Positions 26,858 to 34,715 of a stretch of DNA of 64,000 nucleotides are shown piece after piece. The notes beneath the pieces were generated by a model. The model did not search any database. It had not been told where the DNA came from and was given only the letters and a program-made list of their open reading frames with translations. The position numbers were made by a program, and so were the translations under genes. This DNA is from Rhodococcus sp. Leaf278. Its GTDB lineage: Bacteria > Actinomycetota > Actinomycetes > Mycobacteriales > Mycobacteriaceae. The stretch is from contig NZ_LMRR01000042.1 of NCBI RefSeq assembly GCF_001426085.1, positions 235,550 to 299,549 of the forward strand, given 5' to 3'. How positions within the stretch are numbered: position 1 is the first letter of the stretch; each line of letters begins with the position of its first letter.

Positions 26858-27804
26858 GCATCATCGACGTCGACGGAATGACGCGCCGCTACGGCTCGGG
26901 CAAGAACGCGTACGAGGCCGTCCAAGCCCTCGATCTGCATATCGCCGAGGGCGAGCTGTTCGGATTGTTGGGCACCAACGGTGCCGGCAAGACCTCCACT
27001 CTCGAAGTGATCCAGGGTCTTTCGCGCCCCAGCAAGGGAACCGTCCGGATCATGGGAATGGATCCGGTGGCCGATCGCCGTAAGGTGCGCCCGGCTCTGG
27101 GCATCATGTTGCAGAAAGGCGGCCTGCCACAGGATCTGACAACCGCCGAGAGCCTGCGGATGTGGGCAGGTACCTGCAGTGATCCGCTGCCGGTGGCGGA
27201 CGTGCTCGAACGCGTCGACCTGGCCGATCGCGCCGATACCCGGGTGAAGTTTCTCTCCGGCGGCGAGCAGCGCAGGCTGGACCTCGCCTGCGCGATCATC
27301 AGCCGTCCGCGCATCCTGTTCCTGGACGAGCCGACCACCGGGCTCGATCCCGAAAGTCGTCGCAACACATGGCGATTGATTCAGGAGCTGAAGAACTCCG
27401 GCGTGACGATCATGTTGACGACTCACTACCTGGACGAGGCCGAGTCCCTGTGCGATCGACTCGCGATCATGCACCGCGGCAGAGTCGTTCGCAGCGGCAC
27501 CGTGGACGAGGTGGTCGCCGACCACCCGGCGAAGATCGAGTTGAAGGCCCCCGGCACGGCATTGCCGTCGCTGCCCGGTACGTCGATCGACGTCTCGGGT
27601 GACACCGTCTCGATCCAGACATCCTCGGTACAGGACACGCTCACCGACCTGCTCGTGTGGGCCCGCACCAATGGCGTCACTCTGCACGGTCTGGATGCCC
27701 GCGCGGCATCACTGGAGACCGTGTTCCTCTCCATCGCAGACGAATTCGACAACTCCACCGTGAACGACCCAGCTATCGAAAAGACCGAGGTGATGAGCGC
27801 ATGA
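26854..27804 (+). CDS. ABC exporter ATP-binding protein
   Basis: A 316-residue ABC-2-type ATPase powering export. Walker A is LLGTNGAGKTSTLE, the signature motif LSGGEQRRLDLACAI, Walker B RILFLDEPTTGLD, and the switch His lies in MLTTHYLDEAESL. A C-terminal extension of about 90 residues follows the ATPase core, as in DrrA-like drug and lipid exporters. It overlaps the permease gene by 4 nt. The substrate is unknown; drug, antimicrobial peptide or lipid are all possible. Confidence 0.94.
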   Translation: MSIIDVDGMTRRYGSGKNAYEAVQALDLHIAEGELFGLLGTNGAGKTSTLEVIQGLSRPSKGTVRIMGMDPVADRRKVRPALGIMLQKGGLPQDLTTAESLRMWAGTCSDPLPVADVLERVDLADRADTRVKFLSGGEQRRLDLACAIISRPRILFLDEPTTGLDPESRRNTWRLIQELKNSGVTIMLTTHYLDEAESLCDRLAIMHRGRVVRSGTVDEVVADHPAKIELKAPGTALPSLPGTSIDVSGDTVSIQTSSVQDTLTDLLVWARTNGVTLHGLDARAASLETVFLSIADEFDNSTVNDPAIEKTEVMSA

Positions 27805-28574
27805 GCACGATGACCGCCCTGTCGCGAGCAGAATTCACACTGCTCGGACGCAACCGAGTACTTCTGTTCAACGCGATCGTCATGCCGTTGATCTTCCCTA
27901 TCGCGCTGCTGATCCTTGGCAGCCGGAGTGACGGCGGACTGAAAGACGCAGGCGTCGCGAGTGCGTTGGAGATCTTCGCATTGTTCCTGGTGGTGCTCGT
28001 GGTCTACTACAACATGCTCTCGGTCTACGCCACCCGTCGAGACGAGTTGGTGCTCAAGCGACTTCGCACCGGCGAGAGCTCGGACGTCCAGATTCTGCTC
28101 GGCCCGGCAATACCCTCGCTGATCCTCACCGTCGCCCTCGGTGTGATCGTCGGAGCTGTGGTGATCGCCTTCGGTGGGCCAGTTCCCGTCAACGTGCTGC
28201 TCGTCGCCGTGGCCCTCCTCGGCGGTGCCGGGCTGTTCGCCGCACTGGCACTGATCACCTCGACCTTCACCCGCAACGCCGAAGCGGCACAGATCACCAG
28301 CCTGCCGGTCATTCTGATCGCGTTGGCCGGCTCGTCCGCGCTGCGCGGCGTCGTCCCGGATTCACTGAGGAACGTCATCGACCTGACCCCCATGGCCGCG
28401 GTCTCGGACCTGCTGAATCTGGGCTGGTTCGGTAACACCACTCCCGGCGACGCGTCGTTCGGTTTCGCCGGCACCTTCGGCGAGGCCGCCATGCCTCTGG
28501 CGGTGATGCTGGCCTGGATCGTCGGAAGCCTGCTGATCGCCCGGACGCACTTCCGCTGGGAACCGCGGTCCTAG
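27801..28574 (+). CDS. ABC-2 type exporter permease
   Basis: A 257-residue integral membrane subunit with six hydrophobic helices in the ABC-2 layout: first helix at about 22-42 (LFNAIVMPLIFPIALLI), a large cytoplasmic region carrying RRDELVLKRLRTGE, the classic ABC-2 coupling segment, and the last helix near the C-terminus. It partners the preceding ATPase. The stop is followed 38 bp later by the sensor kinase gene, which probably belongs to the same transcript. Confidence 0.92.
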   Translation: MSTMTALSRAEFTLLGRNRVLLFNAIVMPLIFPIALLILGSRSDGGLKDAGVASALEIFALFLVVLVVYYNMLSVYATRRDELVLKRLRTGESSDVQILLGPAIPSLILTVALGVIVGAVVIAFGGPVPVNVLLVAVALLGGAGLFAALALITSTFTRNAEAAQITSLPVILIALAGSSALRGVVPDSLRNVIDLTPMAAVSDLLNLGWFGNTTPGDASFGFAGTFGEAAMPLAVMLAWIVGSLLIARTHFRWEPRS

Positions 28575-28612
28575 ACCGCCCCCTTCCCCGTCCATCTGCA
28601 AGGCTGGAGATC

Positions 28613-29743
28613 ATGAAGCTGTACGAGTACCTCAATCCACTGCACGGCTGGAACGACAGCAGTGCAGTGGACAAGGTACGCGTCTACACCCGCCAGTCGT
28701 TTCTGCTGATCTCCGTCGCTGTTGCCGTGGCAGGGATGCTGACGTCATTGCAGTTCGACGACTATCTCTCGATGGCAGCGATCGCGGCCTGCTCCGCCGC
28801 CGCCTTCGTGGTCGTGCAGCGCACCCCCGCACTCGGCGGCGAGTCGACGGCCGACCCACGAATCCCGTTGGCGATCCTGGCCGTCGCCGCTGTGGTCCTG
28901 GTCGCCGGCGGGACCACGAGCAACACCCTGTGGGCCGGCGTATTGGTCACCACCGCAGTTGCGACCCGGATTCCATTGCGATGGTCTCTGGTGGCGGCCG
29001 TCGCCGCCGCTGCGCTCGCGGCGGCTCTGGGAACCCCGGCAGTGGAAACTCTGATACTCGGCGTCTTCATAGCCTTCATGGCGTTCACCGTGCAACTGTC
29101 GGCGTGGTTGCTGCGCATCGTCACCGAACTCGACGCCACCCGCGACGCCGCGGCTGCGCTGTCGGTAGCGGAGGAGCGACTGAGGTTCTCACGAGACCTG
29201 CACGACGTCGTCGGACGAGCGCTCTCGGCCATAGCCGTCAAGAGCGAACTCGCCGCGACGCTGGCTCGTCGAGGTGACGACCGAGCGGCGGGCCAGATGG
29301 ACGAGGTTCGCATTCTGGCCCAGGAATCCATGGCCGACGCCAGAAAGCTGGTTCGGGGTTACCGATCGGTCGATGTGGCGTCGGAACTCGACGGAGCTCG
29401 ATCGCTGCTGTCCGCCGCAGGTATCTCCACCGAACTGATCGGCGAGACGTCGGTCCTGTCCGAGCGCGCGGCCGAGGCGGCCGCCTGGGTGGTTCGTGAG
29501 GGAGTGACGAACATTCTGCGACATTCCGAGGCCACGTATTGCCGGATCGAGCTGACCGACAACAGTATTCGACTGATCAACGATCATCCGCAACCATCGA
29601 CCGGCCGCGACGACGGCACCGGCCTGAGCGGCCTGCGCGAAAGGTTGGTCTCGGTCGGAGGCACCCTGGACGCGCAGAAGACCACCGAAGCGTTCACCCT
29701 CACGGCGGCGCTGCCGACCCAGAACCCGAGGACCACATCATGA
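28613..29743 (+). CDS. DesK-like sensor histidine kinase
   Basis: A 376-residue kinase with about five membrane helices in the first 170 residues and a short cytoplasmic N-terminal tail (KLYEYLNPLHGWN). The H-box is RLRFSRDLHDVVGRALS; the ATPase domain has REGVTNILRHS and DGTGLSGLRERLV. It matches the DesK/HisKA_3 class. It follows the exporter genes and overlaps its response regulator by 4 nt, the usual arrangement where the kinase senses the exported stress compound or the membrane state. Confidence 0.93.
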   Translation: MKLYEYLNPLHGWNDSSAVDKVRVYTRQSFLLISVAVAVAGMLTSLQFDDYLSMAAIAACSAAAFVVVQRTPALGGESTADPRIPLAILAVAAVVLVAGGTTSNTLWAGVLVTTAVATRIPLRWSLVAAVAAAALAAALGTPAVETLILGVFIAFMAFTVQLSAWLLRIVTELDATRDAAAALSVAEERLRFSRDLHDVVGRALSAIAVKSELAATLARRGDDRAAGQMDEVRILAQESMADARKLVRGYRSVDVASELDGARSLLSAAGISTELIGETSVLSERAAEAAAWVVREGVTNILRHSEATYCRIELTDNSIRLINDHPQPSTGRDDGTGLSGLRERLVSVGGTLDAQKTTEAFTLTAALPTQNPRTTS

Positions 29744-30345
29744 TTCGAGTTCTACTGGCCGACGACGAGAATCTGATCAGAACGGCACTGGCGACCATGC
29801 TCGATCTGGAGGACGACATCGAGATCGTCGGTCAGGCCGACTCCGGTGAGCAGGCGCTGACCGTGGCCGCCGAACTGGCACCCGATGTGGCAGTGCTGGA
29901 TTTGCAGATGGGCGGCATCGACGGCATCGAGACGGCCCAGAAGATTGCCGAAACCCTGCCCGCCTGCGCGTCGATCATCGTCACCAGCCACGGTCGACCG
30001 GGTTACCTGAAGAAGGCACTGGAGGCGGGAGTGCGGGGGTTCCTGCCGAAGACCACCTCGGCCGCCACCCTCGCCGAGGTGGTGCGCACCGTGCACGGCG
30101 GCGGGCGCTACGTCGATCCGACACTCGCCGCGGAAGCCATCGGGGCCGGCGACTCACCGCTCACACCGCGTGAGGCCGACGTGCTCGAATTCGCCGCCGA
30201 TGGCGCATCCATAGCGGAGATCGCACAGCGCGCACATCTGTCTCCGGGGACCACCCGCAATTACCTGTCCGCCGCCGCTGCGAAGCTCGGCGCGGCGAAC
30301 CGGCACGAGGCCTGCGCACTGGCTCGACGCCACGGGTGGATCTGA
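29740..30345 (+). CDS. DesR-like NarL-family response regulator
   Basis: A 201-residue response regulator. Receiver: LLADDENLIRTALA acidic pair, phospho-Asp in VAVLDLQMGGIDG, Thr/Ser in IIVTSHGRPGYLKKAL. The LuxR helix-turn-helix is LTPREADVLEFAADGASI then LSPGTTRNYLSAAAAKLGA, the DesR form of the domain. It is the last gene of the operon beginning at 26630 and ends only 4 bp before the convergent MFS gene. Confidence 0.93.
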   Translation: MIRVLLADDENLIRTALATMLDLEDDIEIVGQADSGEQALTVAAELAPDVAVLDLQMGGIDGIETAQKIAETLPACASIIVTSHGRPGYLKKALEAGVRGFLPKTTSAATLAEVVRTVHGGGRYVDPTLAAEAIGAGDSPLTPREADVLEFAADGASIAEIAQRAHLSPGTTRNYLSAAAAKLGAANRHEACALARRHGWI

Positions 30346-30349
30346 CGCG

Positions 30350-31657
30350 TCATACTTTGGCGGTTGCGGAGACCGTGTCGAGGGTGGGCAGCCGGTGACC
30401 TTCGGCGGGCGGCACCACGGTGATCCGCAAGTTGTTGTGCCGCAGCAGGTACACCGCAGCGAAGAGACCCGTGGCCAGTGAGATGACGCCGCCGAACAAC
30501 AACGGTGCGCGTGGGTCGAGGACGTCGGCGAGCCAGCCGAGCACCGGGCTGCCCAGCGGAGTTCCGCCCAGGAAGCACAGCATGTAGATGCCCATCACGC
30601 GTCCGCGCATGTCGGATGGAACCGACATCTGCAGAATGTTCATCGCCGACGTCGTGAACGTCAACGTCAACGCGCCGGTGGGCACCAACAGCACCGCCAC
30701 GAGAACGTAATTGGGCATCAACCCCACGAGCAGCTCGAAGAGCCCGAACATGATGACGGCACCGATGAAGAGCCGTAGTCGTGGGGCCGCGGCGCGCCGG
30801 GCCGCCAGGGTCGCTCCCGCCAATGTGCCCACCGCGAGGGTCGTCGACAGCAATCCGTATGCGTCGGCTCCACTGCCGAACGTGTTGCGCGCCAGCACCG
30901 ACAGACTCAGGGGAAAGTTGAGACCGAACGTCGAGACCATGAATACCGTCGCCAGCAATACGCGCAGGTCTCCCCGCCCCCAGACGTACCGAAAGCCCTC
31001 TCGCACCTGCCCTTTGGCGCGCGGTGCCGGTTCGACACGGAAGAGTTGACCGACGTTCATGGCCAGGAGGGCGCCGAACACCGCGGCGAACGACACCGCG
31101 TTGATCAGGAACACCCAGCCGGTACCGACGAGGGTGATGAGCACACCGGACACCGCAGGCCCGACGATCCGCGCCATGTTGAACGTCATCGAGTTCAACG
31201 CGATCGCGTTGGAGAGGGTTTCCTTGCCGACCATCTCGATGGTGAAGGATTGCCGCACGGGTGCGTCGATGGCGGACGAGCAGCCGAGGATGAAGGCAAT
31301 GACATAGACGTGCCACAACTCCACCATGTTGCCGACGTCGAGCACGCCGAGCACCAGACCGCAGACTGCCGCGAACACCTGGGTGATCATGAGGAGCTTG
31401 CGCTTGTCGTATCGGTCTGCCAGTACTCCGCCCCACACCGAGAGAAACAGCGTCGGCCCGAATTGCAGAGCCATGACGATGCCGACGGCGAAGCCGTTGC
31501 CGCCGGACAGCGTCAGTACGAGCCAATCCTGGGCAACCCGCTGCATCCACGTTCCGACCAGCGAGACGATCTGCCCCGACGCCCACAATCGGTAGTTGCG
31601 AGTCTTCAGAGCAGCGAACATCGACGAACCGGACGTAGGGGAAGCAGGGGCCACCAT
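30350..31657 (-). CDS. MFS exporter, DHA3 family
   Basis: A 435-residue permease with about 12 helices. The N-terminus ALKTRNYRLWASGQIVSLVG and GGVLADRYDKRKLLMITQV are typical of DHA3 drug/siderophore exporters, followed by GCSSAIDAPVRQSFTIEM. It lies 21 bp downstream of a MarR regulator on the same strand. The arrangement implies a MarR-controlled efflux pair. Substrate unknown. Confidence 0.9.
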   Translation of the reverse strand: MVAPASPTSGSSMFAALKTRNYRLWASGQIVSLVGTWMQRVAQDWLVLTLSGGNGFAVGIVMALQFGPTLFLSVWGGVLADRYDKRKLLMITQVFAAVCGLVLGVLDVGNMVELWHVYVIAFILGCSSAIDAPVRQSFTIEMVGKETLSNAIALNSMTFNMARIVGPAVSGVLITLVGTGWVFLINAVSFAAVFGALLAMNVGQLFRVEPAPRAKGQVREGFRYVWGRGDLRVLLATVFMVSTFGLNFPLSLSVLARNTFGSGADAYGLLSTTLAVGTLAGATLAARRAAAPRLRLFIGAVIMFGLFELLVGLMPNYVLVAVLLVPTGALTLTFTTSAMNILQMSVPSDMRGRVMGIYMLCFLGGTPLGSPVLGWLADVLDPRAPLLFGGVISLATGLFAAVYLLRHNNLRITVVPPAEGHRLPTLDTVSATAKV

Positions 31658-31668
31658 TCAGATAATAA

Positions 31669-31676
31669 ACCTAGGT
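31669..31676. promoter_or_regulatory. ACCTAGGT palindrome between marR and the MFS gene
   Basis: A perfect 8-bp dyad in the 21-bp AT-rich gap between the two genes. It could be a half-recognised MarR site or only chance. It lies downstream of marR rather than at the expected promoter, so the confidence is low. Confidence 0.25.
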
Positions 31677-31678
31677 AA

Positions 31679-32125
31679 CTACTCGGAGTCGCTCACCAGT
31701 GCACCGATGATGTTCACCGCGTCCCGCAGAATGTCGAGCTGCTCGGGCGTAAGGCCCGCGAGCTGGGCGGTCATCCATGCCTCGCGTGCGCTCGCCTCGT
31801 CGGCGATCAGCTCCTGACCGGCCGGTGAAAGCGACACGATCACCTGGCGTCCATCGGTGGGGTGCGGCGTGCGCACCACGAGGCCGAGTTCGGCCAACGA
31901 CGCGATCACCCGCGTCATCGACGGTGGCTGCACCCTCTCCCGCGCCGCCAGCGCACCGGGCGTCATGTCGCCCTCCCGACTCAGCGTGGCCAGAGCGGAC
32001 AGCTGAGTCAGCGATACTTGCGAGTCCACTCGCCTACCTCGAAGGTGGCGAGTCAGCCTCACCACCGCAAGCGACAGATCGCTTGCCAATTCCCGATTGT
32101 CATTAACTATGTTTCCCGACGTCAC
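31679..32125 (-). CDS. MarR-family transcriptional regulator
   Basis: A 148-residue winged-helix regulator. Core: RVDSQVSLTQLSALATLSRE, DMTPGALAARERVQPPSMTR (recognition helix), VIASLAELGLVVRTPHPTDG and RQVIVSLSPAGQELI (the wing). M. tuberculosis Rv0880c is a comparable MarR at the equivalent position. It starts with GTG 32125 and is followed by the efflux MFS gene, its likely target. It diverges from nothing: the purine permease upstream is on the same strand, 34 bp away. Confidence 0.92.
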   Translation of the reverse strand: MTSGNIVNDNRELASDLSLAVVRLTRHLRGRRVDSQVSLTQLSALATLSREGDMTPGALAARERVQPPSMTRVIASLAELGLVVRTPHPTDGRQVIVSLSPAGQELIADEASAREAWMTAQLAGLTPEQLDILRDAVNIIGALVSDSE

Positions 32126-32159
32126 AGCGCAGAGAATACGCCCTGGCACGCACCGCGCA

Positions 32160-33611
32160 TCATGTAACCGCTTCGGTGATGGGTCCCACCGCGAAATATG
32201 CAACAAACAGCAGTGCAACAATCCACAACAGGGGATGTACCGACTTCGCCCGGCCGGATCCGACCGCAAGAACCACCCAGGTGATGAAACCGACGCCGAT
32301 CCCGTTGGCGATCGAGTACGTGAAGGGCATCACCACGATGGTCAGGAAGGCGGGCAGCGCGTAATCGAAGCGTCGGAAATCGATGTCGAGTACTTGTCCG
32401 ATCATCAGCGCACCCACCACGACCAGAGCCGGAGCGGCCGCTTCGATCGGAACGACGGCCGTGAGCGGAGTGAAGAACATGGCCAACAAGAACAACAATC
32501 CGGTGACCACGTTGGCCAGCCCGGTGCGAGCACCCTCGGCGATTCCCGACGCGGATTCCACGAACACGGTGTTCGACGACGCCGACGCACCGCCACCGAC
32601 GATCGCTCCGGCCCCCTCGACCACGAGAGCCTTACCGATGTTCGGCAGCGTTCCGTCCTTGTCCAGCTTCGCTTCTTTGCCCAAGCCGGTCATCGTGCCC
32701 ATTGCGTCGAAGAAGTTGGCGAGTACGAGTGTGAACACCAGCAGGCTTGCCGCCAGCACTCCGATCCGAGTGAACGCTCCGAAGAGATCGACGTTGCCGA
32801 CCAACGACAGATCGGGAGATTGCACCAACTGACTCGGCAACTGCGGCACCGACAGATTCCACCCCTTGGGGTCGACGCCGTTGGAGGGCCCCACATCGGT
32901 GACGGCCTCGACGATCGCCGCGAAGATCGTCGTGACCACGATCCCGATCAGCAGTCCGCCGCGAACCTTGCGTACTACGAGTACGCCCATCAGCAGCAGC
33001 CCGAACACGAAGATGACGGTCGGCCATGACGCAATCGACCCATCGATGCCGAGCCCGACGGGAACCGTCGTACCTGCGGCGTCGGGGATACGGCGCACGA
33101 ACCCGGAGTCGACCAGCCCGATGAAGGCGATGAACGCTCCGATGCCGGCGGCGATCGCTGCTTTCAGCTCCGCCGGGATCGCATTGAAGACCGCTGTGCG
33201 GAATCCGGTGACGGCCAGCAGCACGATGATGATGCCGTCGATGACCACCAGCCCCATCGCCTCGGGCCAGGTCACCTGCGGTGCGATGGTCACGGCGAGC
33301 AATGTGTTGATGCCGAGGCCCGCCGCGATACCGAAGGGGTAGTTGGCGATGATGCCGAAGGCGATGCTCATGAACCCGGCCACCAGCGCGGTCACGGCAG
33401 CCACCTGGGCCACCGGCAGGATGTTGCCGAGCACGTCGGTCTTGGCCGCTGCGTCGTCGGCGGAGAAGCTGCCCAGAATCAGCGGATTGAGGACGACGAT
33501 GTACGCCATGGCCACGAAAGTGACCACGCCTCCCCGCACCTCGGACCCCACCGTCGAGCCCCGCTCGGTGATCTTGAAGTAGTTGTCGAGTAGCCGCGAC
33601 GACAATTGCAT
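32160..33611 (-). CDS. NCS2-family (AzgA-like) purine permease
   Basis: A 483-residue permease with 12-14 helices of the nucleobase-cation symporter-2 family, AzgA branch, which takes up guanine, hypoxanthine or adenine. Characteristic segments are GGVVTFVAMAYIVVLNP, SIAFGIIANYPFGIAAGLGI, ANFFDAMGTMTGLGKEA and VVGGGASASSNTVFVESASG, which line the substrate site. ATG 33611 begins MQLSSRLLDNYFKITERGS, the usual start. The extra frame upstream is not conserved in style. Confidence 0.93.
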   Translation of the reverse strand: MQLSSRLLDNYFKITERGSTVGSEVRGGVVTFVAMAYIVVLNPLILGSFSADDAAAKTDVLGNILPVAQVAAVTALVAGFMSIAFGIIANYPFGIAAGLGINTLLAVTIAPQVTWPEAMGLVVIDGIIIVLLAVTGFRTAVFNAIPAELKAAIAAGIGAFIAFIGLVDSGFVRRIPDAAGTTVPVGLGIDGSIASWPTVIFVFGLLLMGVLVVRKVRGGLLIGIVVTTIFAAIVEAVTDVGPSNGVDPKGWNLSVPQLPSQLVQSPDLSLVGNVDLFGAFTRIGVLAASLLVFTLVLANFFDAMGTMTGLGKEAKLDKDGTLPNIGKALVVEGAGAIVGGGASASSNTVFVESASGIAEGARTGLANVVTGLLFLLAMFFTPLTAVVPIEAAAPALVVVGALMIGQVLDIDFRRFDYALPAFLTIVVMPFTYSIANGIGVGFITWVVLAVGSGRAKSVHPLLWIVALLFVAYFAVGPITEAVT

Positions 33612-33670
33612 GAGCGAACGATAAAGCACATCGCGAGACTTGGGGAAATATGGTGGCGTAGCGTGATTTT

Positions 33671-33910
33671 GTGGCCGACCTCCCCCAGATCCCGCGCAGC
33701 CTGACCGATCCGGTGCCGGTGTTGGCAATCGGCATCCTCGGCTGGATCGTCGCACTGGTGGTGTTCACCGCCACCGGAGACCGCACCGACGACGCCCTCG
33801 CAACCTGTTGGTCGGGGCTGGCCGTGGGTGCAGTAGGGTTCGGAATCTTCCTGATACAGAGAGCGGCGTCACGTCGCGGAAGCAAAACCGCCCAGCGCGG
33901 CCTCGATTGA
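33671..33910 (+). CDS. DUF2530 membrane protein
   Basis: A 79-residue protein with two membrane helices and the DUF2530 pattern: short proline-rich start (PQIPRSLTDPVPVLAIGILGW), helix, a polar TGDRTDDALATCWSGLAV turn, second helix and basic tail. The M. tuberculosis counterpart, Rv0879c, is next to the MarR gene as here. GTG 33671 is the only good start. Function unknown. Confidence 0.85.
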   Translation: MADLPQIPRSLTDPVPVLAIGILGWIVALVVFTATGDRTDDALATCWSGLAVGAVGFGIFLIQRAASRRGSKTAQRGLD

Positions 33911-34051
33911 GACCAGCATCACGTTAGCTCGATCACCACACCGCCCCTGACGTGGGCAAACTAACCCCTCAGCCGGTTGAGTAACACAAAGTTAACGTGG
34001 ACCATGGGTTATGTCAGTTGATACAACCTCTTGATCCACGAAAGCCAGGCC

Positions 34052-34195
34052 ATGAAGCTCGTCTCTCAGTACCGCAACCGTCGCAACCACGTCCGCTCGC
34101 TCCGCGCCCTCTACGCACGCGCCAATGCTGTCTCCAGCCCGGCCATGCGCGACGAGCTGCTCGTCATCGCTCAGCGCTCGGATTTCTCGCGCTGA
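34052..34195 (+). CDS. 47-aa basic protein (short gene)
   Basis: A 47-residue, strongly basic protein starting MKLVSQYRNRRNHVRSLRAL and ending RDELLVIAQRSDFSR. It overlaps the 3' end of the convergent PAP2 gene by 32 bp. No membrane helix is present. Its upstream region has a GTTGATACAAC dyad (34017-34027) and is relatively AT-rich, fitting a promoter. The regular heptad-like charge pattern and absence of rare residues suggest a real gene, but I know no characterised relative. Confidence 0.6.
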   Translation: MKLVSQYRNRRNHVRSLRALYARANAVSSPAMRDELLVIAQRSDFSR

Positions 34196-34715
34196 TCAGC
34201 CTGACGGCATAGATCCATCCCAGCCCCCACAGGGCACCGAACACCCAGCCGGCCAGCACGTCCGTGGTCCAATGCGCACCCAGGTAGATCCGAGAGAATC
34301 CGATCAGCAGGGCCGCGACCACAGGTAGCACGAGCAGTACCGGCCGATGCAGCCACGGATGCGGCGATCGCAGCATCAGCGCGATCGCCACCGTGGCAAG
34401 CAACATCGACATCATCGCGTGGCCCGACGGAAACGAATGGCTCGCAATGTCCACCAGCCGCTCGGGAATCGGTGGACGCTCCCGCGCGAACGCGAATTTG
34501 AGCGCATTCATCAGACCCCAGCCGGTGAGCATCGAACCCGCAACGACAACGGCATCCGCCCTGCGTCCGACGCGAAGCACCGCAACGACAACCACCGCGG
34601 CCAACAGGAACATCGACACCGTGTTGCCGAGTGTGGTGACGATCCAGAACACCGTGGTGAGCCAGTCGACTCGATGATCGACCATCCAGTCCAGCACTGT
34701 GGCATCAAAGCCCAC
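34164..34715 (-). CDS. PAP2-family phosphatase
   Basis: A 183-residue membrane phosphatase with about five helices. The three PAP2 catalytic motifs are visible: KFAFARERPP, SHSFPSGHAMMS and SRIYLGAHWTTDVLAG, giving the nucleophilic and acid/base His residues. Such enzymes dephosphorylate phosphatidic acid, undecaprenyl diphosphate or related lipids at the outer membrane face. GTG 34715 is favoured since it starts VGFDATVLDWMVDHR; upstream frame crosses the end of the ATPase gene. The stop overlaps the small basic gene. Confidence 0.88.
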   Translation of the reverse strand: MGFDATVLDWMVDHRVDWLTTVFWIVTTLGNTVSMFLLAAVVVVAVLRVGRRADAVVVAGSMLTGWGLMNALKFAFARERPPIPERLVDIASHSFPSGHAMMSMLLATVAIALMLRSPHPWLHRPVLLVLPVVAALLIGFSRIYLGAHWTTDVLAGWVFGALWGLGWIYAVRLISARNPSAER

